Notes under the pieces: model-generated
Database searches by the model: none
Told to the model about the DNA's origin: nothing
Seen by the model: only the letters and a program-made list of their open reading frames with translations
Source of the DNA: Pseudomonas nabeulensis
Lineage (GTDB): Bacteria > Pseudomonadota > Gammaproteobacteria > Pseudomonadales > Pseudomonadaceae
DNA length: 64,000 nucleotides
NCBI RefSeq assembly: GCF_004682045.1
Contig: NZ_QUZT01000011.1
Span: forward strand, 1 to 64,000
Direction of reading: 5' to 3'
Translations under genes and position numbers: made by a program
Part shown: positions 62,350 through 64,000 of the stretch, piece by piece
How positions within the stretch are numbered: the first letter of the stretch is position 1
How the letters are laid out: each line of letters begins with the position of its first letter

Positions 62350-63474
62350 TCAGTCTTGTCGATACGGCAGCGCCGCCCTCGCCTCCTGCGCATACGCCTC
62401 AATCCCCAGCCGCTCACGCGCCAGGAAATCCTCCACGGCACTCTTCAATCCCGGATGGCGCAAGTAGTGCCAGGACCGCGTAATCACCGGTTCGAACCCG
62501 CGAATCAGCTTGTGCTCGCCCTGTGCCCCGGCGTCGAAACGTTGCAGCCCGTGGGCAATGGCATAGTCCATGCCCTGGTAGAAACAGGTTTCGAAATGCA
62601 AACGGTCGAATTCCGCCAGGCAACCCCAGTAGCGGCCATAGAAGCTGTCACCCCCGATCAAGCTGAACGCCATGGCCACCGGGCGGGTGCCTTGTTTGGC
62701 CAGCACCACGCGAATGGCCTCGGGCATGCGCTCGGCCAGCAGGCTGAAAAACGCGCGGGTCAGGTAGGGCGCCTGGCGGCGCACCGCGTAGGTGTTGGCG
62801 TAGCAGGCGTAGACAAAATCCCACTGCGCTTCGCTCAGTTCATGGCCTTGCAGCCATTCGAAGTCGATGCCCTGCCCCGCCACTTGTTCGCGCTCTTTGC
62901 GCATCTGTTTGCGCTTGCGTGAGCTAAGTGCGTCGAGAAAATCCTGGAAGTCGCGATAGCCCCGGTTCTGCCAGTGAAATTGGCAGCCCAGGCGCTGCAA
63001 CCAACCCGGCTGTTCGGCAAGGGCCGTGTCGGCCAACGGGTCGGTGAAGTTGATATGGGCGCTGGAAAGCCCTTCGATCTCCAGGTAGCCCGGCAGGCTT
63101 TTCAGCAGTTCGAAACCGTCCTCGGCACTCGCTGCCAGCACCCGCGGACCGCTCACCGGGCTGAACGGCACCGCCGTGAGTAACTTGGGGTAGTAATTGA
63201 TACCCGCCCGCTCACAGGCATCGGCCCAGCCATGATCAAACACGTACTCGCCGTAGGAATGCCATTTGCGATAGCTGGGCAGCGCCGCCACCAGCCGCTC
63301 ACCCTCCCAGTGCAACAAATGCTCCGGCTGCCAGCCTGACTGCGGGCCCAGGCTGGCGCTGTCTTCCAGCGCACTGAGGAACGCGTGCCGTACAAACGGC
63401 TGGGCCTGCGGCACCAGTGCATCCCAAGTCTGCGGGGCGATTTCGGACAGGCTGTCCAGGCGTTGCAGCGGCAT
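62350..63474 (-). CDS. GNAT/FemAB-like acyltransferase (PF04339)
   Basis: Protein of 374 residues in the PF04339 'peptidoglycan biosynthesis' branch of the GNAT/FemAB superfamily. Recognisable parts are PFVRHAFLSALEDS at the N-terminus, KWHSYGEYVFDHGWADACERAGINYYPKLLTAVPFSPVSGPR in the middle and ETCFYQGMDYAIAHGLQRFDAGAQGEHKLIRGF near the end. The exact acceptor is not known. ATGs exist at 63480 and 63474; the second has GAGG at ideal spacing. Confidence 0.88.
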   Translation of the reverse strand: MPLQRLDSLSEIAPQTWDALVPQAQPFVRHAFLSALEDSASLGPQSGWQPEHLLHWEGERLVAALPSYRKWHSYGEYVFDHGWADACERAGINYYPKLLTAVPFSPVSGPRVLAASAEDGFELLKSLPGYLEIEGLSSAHINFTDPLADTALAEQPGWLQRLGCQFHWQNRGYRDFQDFLDALSSRKRKQMRKEREQVAGQGIDFEWLQGHELSEAQWDFVYACYANTYAVRRQAPYLTRAFFSLLAERMPEAIRVVLAKQGTRPVAMAFSLIGGDSFYGRYWGCLAEFDRLHFETCFYQGMDYAIAHGLQRFDAGAQGEHKLIRGFEPVITRSWHYLRHPGLKSAVEDFLARERLGIEAYAQEARAALPYRQD

Positions 63475-63591
63475 CGGCATCCTCACGGGTTCGGGGTGTG
63501 AAAGCCTGGCGAGTATCGCCGATCAGCCGGTTTCGCACACCCTCAAATCGCGCGACAAGGCTCTAGCCCGATAGTTCCAACCTTAAATATT

Positions 63592-63609
63592 TTGTCATCC
63601 GAATGACAT
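63592..63609 (+). promoter_or_regulatory. Candidate Pho box
   Basis: TTGTCAT-CCGA-ATGACAT matches 11 of 14 positions of the consensus CTGTCAT repeats with four-base spacing. It lies upstream of the porin start at 63758 and fits a phosphate-starvation gene. A GATAAT at 63642-63647 is a possible -10 but is farther away than usual. Confidence 0.4.
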
Positions 63610-63757
63610 CACTTCGCCACTGCGCCGTCATAAACCATCGTGATAATGACGCCTGTTTTTAGAGCGCCTGGTTCTACCAAGCGGCTATTTTTCCGTCCGT
63701 CATCGGTCGGTTGTGCCCTGGATGGTTTGCCATCCCTCCTCACCTTCGGAGATTGAT

Positions 63758-64000
63758 ATGCGTCTTGCTTCCACTAAAACTGCGGCGATTCTGTGCGGCG
63801 GCCTGCTATTGGCCGTGAGCGTTCCGGCCAGCGCTGCAGTCGACGCTAAATTGCTCGACATGCTCAAGGCCAACGGCCAGATCACTGCCGCGCAGTACAC
63901 CGAGTTGCAAACCGAACTGGCCAAGGATCAGAAAGAAAAGCAGATCGCCCAGCAGGCTCAGCAAGAGACCAATGAGCAGATCGCGGCCACCGCGAAGAAA
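63758..64000 (+). CDS. OprP/OprO-type porin, 5' end only
   Basis: The first 81 residues of an outer-membrane protein that continues beyond the window. A signal peptide (cleavage after PASA, about residue 26) is followed by a coiled-coil-like stretch (VDAKLLDMLKANGQITAAQYTELQTELAKDQ), as found at the start of mature OprP/OprO phosphate- and pyrophosphate-selective porins. CGGAGATT precedes the ATG. The possible Pho box supports the call; the full barrel is needed to confirm it. Confidence 0.75.
   Translation, partial: MRLASTKTAAILCGGLLLAVSVPASAAVDAKLLDMLKANGQITAAQYTELQTELAKDQKEKQIAQQAQQETNEQIAATAKK

Overview
The window is chromosomal DNA from a Pseudomonas of the fluorescens group. The evidence is the high-GC, tightly packed coding, gene clusters whose order resembles P. 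aeruginosa blocks I remember (PA0932-PA0946, PA1271-PA1281, PA1413-PA1422), and many copies of a short palindromic repeat (core GTGGGAGGGGGCTTGCCCCC and its inverse) typical of fluorescens-group REP/REPIN elements. I saw no rRNA, tRNA, CRISPR array, integrase, IS element or prophage. Most of it is core genome, with small accessory pieces between the clusters.

Layout. 1-7.5 kb: rmuC with a Sel1-like gene, small hypothetical genes, an orphan protein resembling a phage structural/transglycosylase protein, a FadL-type outer-membrane protein, a periplasmic glutathione peroxidase, and an MFS transporter followed by a 39-residue membrane protein. 7.5-8 kb: a MarR regulator, with near-identical palindromic operators in front of it and of the MFS gene. 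8-17 kb: a ten-gene cobalamin operon on the minus strand (cobO-cobB-bluB-cbiB-cobD-cobQ-cobU-cobT-cobC-cobS), mostly joined by ATGA start/stop overlaps and preceded by a cobalamin riboswitch. 17.5-22 kb: two NlpC/P60 lipoproteins, hda, perM and a DUF2066 gene. 22.4-25 kb: purM-purN and a DUF3108 gene. 25-32.5 kb: DUF2058, mazG, relA, rlmD, cysM and a DTW-domain gene.

32.5-38 kb: a guanidinobutyrate catabolism locus, with a LysR regulator (gbuR) divergent from gbuA, then an NTF2-like gene, an NCS1 permease and a sodium:solute symporter. 38-42.6 kb: an unusual two-domain dinucleotide-binding protein, a 40-residue PA1414-family gene (a locus also known as the SicX small RNA in P. aeruginosa), a LysR gene divergent from a YbfB-type MFS gene, and a DUF2177 protein. 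42.7-50.9 kb: CvfB, a 59-residue protein, a TorF-type porin, a DUF6279 lipoprotein, a DEAD-box helicase, a mechanosensitive channel and an OprD porin. 50.9-64 kb: a PF05977-type MFS exporter, a YcaC-type hydrolase with divergent LysR regulator, an EamA transporter, azoR, another LysR gene, an alpha/beta hydrolase, ppiA, an ABC exporter, aqpZ, a BrnT/BrnA toxin-antitoxin pair, a FemAB-like acyltransferase and the start of an OprP/OprO-type porin.

The most distinctive observations are: REP sequence read through as the C-terminal tails of two proteins (CobB and the NCS1 permease); the orphan two-domain protein at 37996-39492 beside the PA1414/SicX-like gene; matched operators at the marR, gbu and brnTA loci; and very small genes (39, 40 and 59 residues) that standard annotation can miss. 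I did not find a clearly new multi-gene defence or biosynthetic system.
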